Positions 62,440 through 64,000 of a stretch of 64,000 bases of DNA are shown piece by piece. The notes beneath the pieces were generated by a model. The model saw only the letters and a list, made by a program, of their open reading frames with translations, was not told the origin of the DNA and ran no database searches. Within the stretch, counting starts at the first letter, position 1, and each line of letters begins with the position of its first letter. A program made the translations under genes and the position numbers. This stretch comes from Lactobacillus intestinalis (GTDB lineage: Bacteria > Bacillota > Bacilli > Lactobacillales > Lactobacillaceae). The stretch covers positions 682,001-746,000 of the forward strand of contig NZ_CP072983.1 of the NCBI RefSeq assembly GCF_024397795.1. The letters run 5' to 3'.

Positions 62440-64000
62440 ATGGGTATTTTTAAAAAATTAGGATGGTTTTTTAAAGAGGAGAAGAAAAGATATATTATAG
62501 GAATTCTATTTTTAGCTTTAACCTCATTAGCTAATTTAGTTCCACCACGAGTATTGGGATTGATGGCGGATGAGCTAGATAAAGGTCATATCACGTGGGG
62601 GCAATATGGGGCTTTAATTTTGGCTATTGTAGCTGCTGCAATTGTTCTATATGTTTTGCGTTATTTTTGGCGTAAACAAATTTGGGGTGGCGCAGCAGAG
62701 CTTGAGCGCAAAATGCGCACTCGTTTGTTTAATCATTTTATGATTATGGATAAAACTTTTTATCAAAGACACCGGACTGGAGATTTGATGGCGCATGCTA
62801 CTAATGATGTAACCTCTATTCAAAATGTGGCTGGAGATGGTGTCCTTACTTTAGTAGATTCATTAATCATGGGATTATCAACCATGATTGCAATGATTGT
62901 ATTTGTTGACTTTAGATTAACCATTATTGCTCTCTTGCCGCTTCCATTTTTGGCTTGGGGTGCATGGAAGCTGGGAGACCATCTCCATGTTGCTTTTGAT
63001 AAATCACAAGCTGCATTTTCTCGTTTAAACAATAAAACACAAGAATCTGTTTCCGGAATTAAAGTATTGAAAACTTTTGGTCAAGGAAAAGAGGATACGG
63101 CTGCATTTGAAAAAATGGTTGATGAGACGATCAAGATTAATAAGCACGTTTTTGTTTGGGATTCCTTGTTTGATCCTTTAGGAACATTGATCATTGGCTT
63201 AACCTATGCAATTACTATTATTTATGGTGGATTTTTAGTAAAGCAAAATATTTTATCAGTTGGACAGTTGGTATCTTTTATTGCTTATATTGGGAACATG
63301 GTTTGGCCAATGTTTGCGATTGGTTATCTTTTCAATATTTTGGAACGTGGGAGTGCTAGTTACGATCGAGTAGAAAAATTATTAAATGAAAAATCATTAA
63401 TTACTGATGAAAATGCAGATGAAACCCTTACTGCAAAAGATATTGAGGGAGATCTAAACTATAATATTAAGTCATTTGCTTATCCCGATGAAAAAGATAT
63501 TTCTGTTTTAAATAATATTGATTTCACATTGAAGCCTGGTCAAACTTTGGGACTTGTGGGCCGAGTGGGTTCCGGAAAAACAACCATCATTCAGTTATTA
63601 TTACGTGAATTTGATAATTATGAGGGAAAGATTACTTTAAATGGGCATGACATTCGAGAAATACCGTTAAATGTGCTATTGCGAGAAATTTCATATGTAC
63701 CACAAAATAACTATTTATTCTCAACCAGTATTCAAAACAATATTTCCTTTTCTCAAATTGATGCGGATAATAATCAAGTTGTTGAAGCGGCTAAGAAGAG
63801 TGATTTGCATAATGACATCTTGCAAATGCCCCGTGCATATCAGACTTTAGTAGGTGAGAATGGAATTTCTCTTTCAGGGGGACAAAAGCAAAGAATGTCG
63901 ATTGCTCGTGCTCTTCTTAAACATAGTCAGATTTTGATTTTGGATGATGCACTTTCAGCAGTTGACGCCAAAACTGAAAATGAAATTTTGAATTCTTTGA
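62440..64000 (+). CDS. ABC-type multidrug transporter half (YheI/LmrC-like; continues past the window)
   Basis: The first about 520 residues of an exporter half-transporter. It has six TM helices at about 15-300 (EEKKRYIIGILFLALTSLANLVPP; ERKMRTRLFNHFMIMDKTFYQRHRTGDLMAHATNDV), then an ATPase with Walker A GRVGSGKTT, Q-loop YVPQNN, signature LSGGQKQR and Walker B ILILDDALSAVDAKTE. The residue after Walker B is Asp rather than the usual catalytic Glu, as in the degenerate-site half of heterodimers such as YheI/YheH (BmrC/BmrD). A partner gene should follow. GAGGTGG precedes the ATG. Confidence 0.93.
   Translation, partial: MGIFKKLGWFFKEEKKRYIIGILFLALTSLANLVPPRVLGLMADELDKGHITWGQYGALILAIVAAAIVLYVLRYFWRKQIWGGAAELERKMRTRLFNHFMIMDKTFYQRHRTGDLMAHATNDVTSIQNVAGDGVLTLVDSLIMGLSTMIAMIVFVDFRLTIIALLPLPFLAWGAWKLGDHLHVAFDKSQAAFSRLNNKTQESVSGIKVLKTFGQGKEDTAAFEKMVDETIKINKHVFVWDSLFDPLGTLIIGLTYAITIIYGGFLVKQNILSVGQLVSFIAYIGNMVWPMFAIGYLFNILERGSASYDRVEKLLNEKSLITDENADETLTAKDIEGDLNYNIKSFAYPDEKDISVLNNIDFTLKPGQTLGLVGRVGSGKTTIIQLLLREFDNYEGKITLNGHDIREIPLNVLLREISYVPQNNYLFSTSIQNNISFSQIDADNNQVVEAAKKSDLHNDILQMPRAYQTLVGENGISLSGGQKQRMSIARALLKHSQILILDDALSAVDAKTENEILNSL

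Noticed and set aside
1-64000. CRISPR arrays, rRNA operons, prophage
   Set aside because: No regularly spaced repeats, no rRNA sequence, and no phage structural, integrase or lysis genes were seen.

Overview
The window is about 35% G+C and densely packed. Its gene set (PepX, PepP, PepD, an oligopeptide ABC importer, an ECF-type vitamin uptake component) and gene order point to a host-adapted lactobacillus, most likely of the Lactobacillus johnsonii/gasseri/acidophilus group. That assignment is an inference from gene content; no rRNA gene is present to test it.

Layout. (1) 1-9759 is accessory: a partial pepX, a short ArsC-like protein and an alpha/beta esterase on the minus strand; a tRNA-Arg(UCU); an ECF S component; a small tautomerase; a ribose operon rbsR-rbsK-rbsD-rbsU with a consensus CcpA (cre) site over its promoter; a membrane acyltransferase; and a DUF2325 protein. 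(2) 9844-36837 is the conserved Firmicute housekeeping string: yitT, rplU-rpmA, pepP, efp, asp23-like/yqhY, nusB, folD, xseA, xseB, ispA, tlyA, recN, gmk, rpoZ, priA, fmt, rsmB, stp, prkC, rsgA, rpe, thiN, a small unknown gene, rpmB (minus), yloU, fakA, recG, plsX and acpP. Several genes that normally sit in this string are missing from their usual places (prp, argR, coaBC, def, rlmN, fabD/fabG). (3) 36957-44450 is an insertion between acpP and rnc. It holds an opp peptide-importer operon (oppD, oppF, oppB, oppC, oppA), whose oppF has an in-frame TAA, and a TnpB-only IS200/IS605-type element whose tnpB has an in-frame TAG. (4) 44592-58812 returns to the conserved string: rnc, smc, ftsY, then pepD, an amidohydrolase, a double-ABM protein and an amino-acid permease, then ylxM, ffh, rpsP, rimM, trmD and rplS. 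(5) 58861-64000 holds a strong orphan promoter driving a structured terminator-ended RNA of about 120 nt, a Nudix hydrolase, a cysteine-free family-4-like uracil-DNA glycosylase, an SGNH hydrolase, lexA divergent from ynzC with an SOS-box-like site between them, yneF, and the first part of a multidrug ABC transporter half.

How the genes work together. Most of the window is information processing (ribosomal proteins with autoregulatory leaders, RNase III/SMC/FtsY, SRP, tRNA/rRNA modification, repair). It also holds cell-envelope signalling (Stp/PrkC), lipid precursor supply (PlsX/ACP/FakA) and nutrient scavenging (Opp plus peptidases, ribose uptake, vitamin uptake). The best candidates for undescribed biology are the small RNA locus at 58866-59019, the degraded TnpB element with its guide-RNA-like 3' end, and the L27 precursor whose usual processing protease gene is not next to it.
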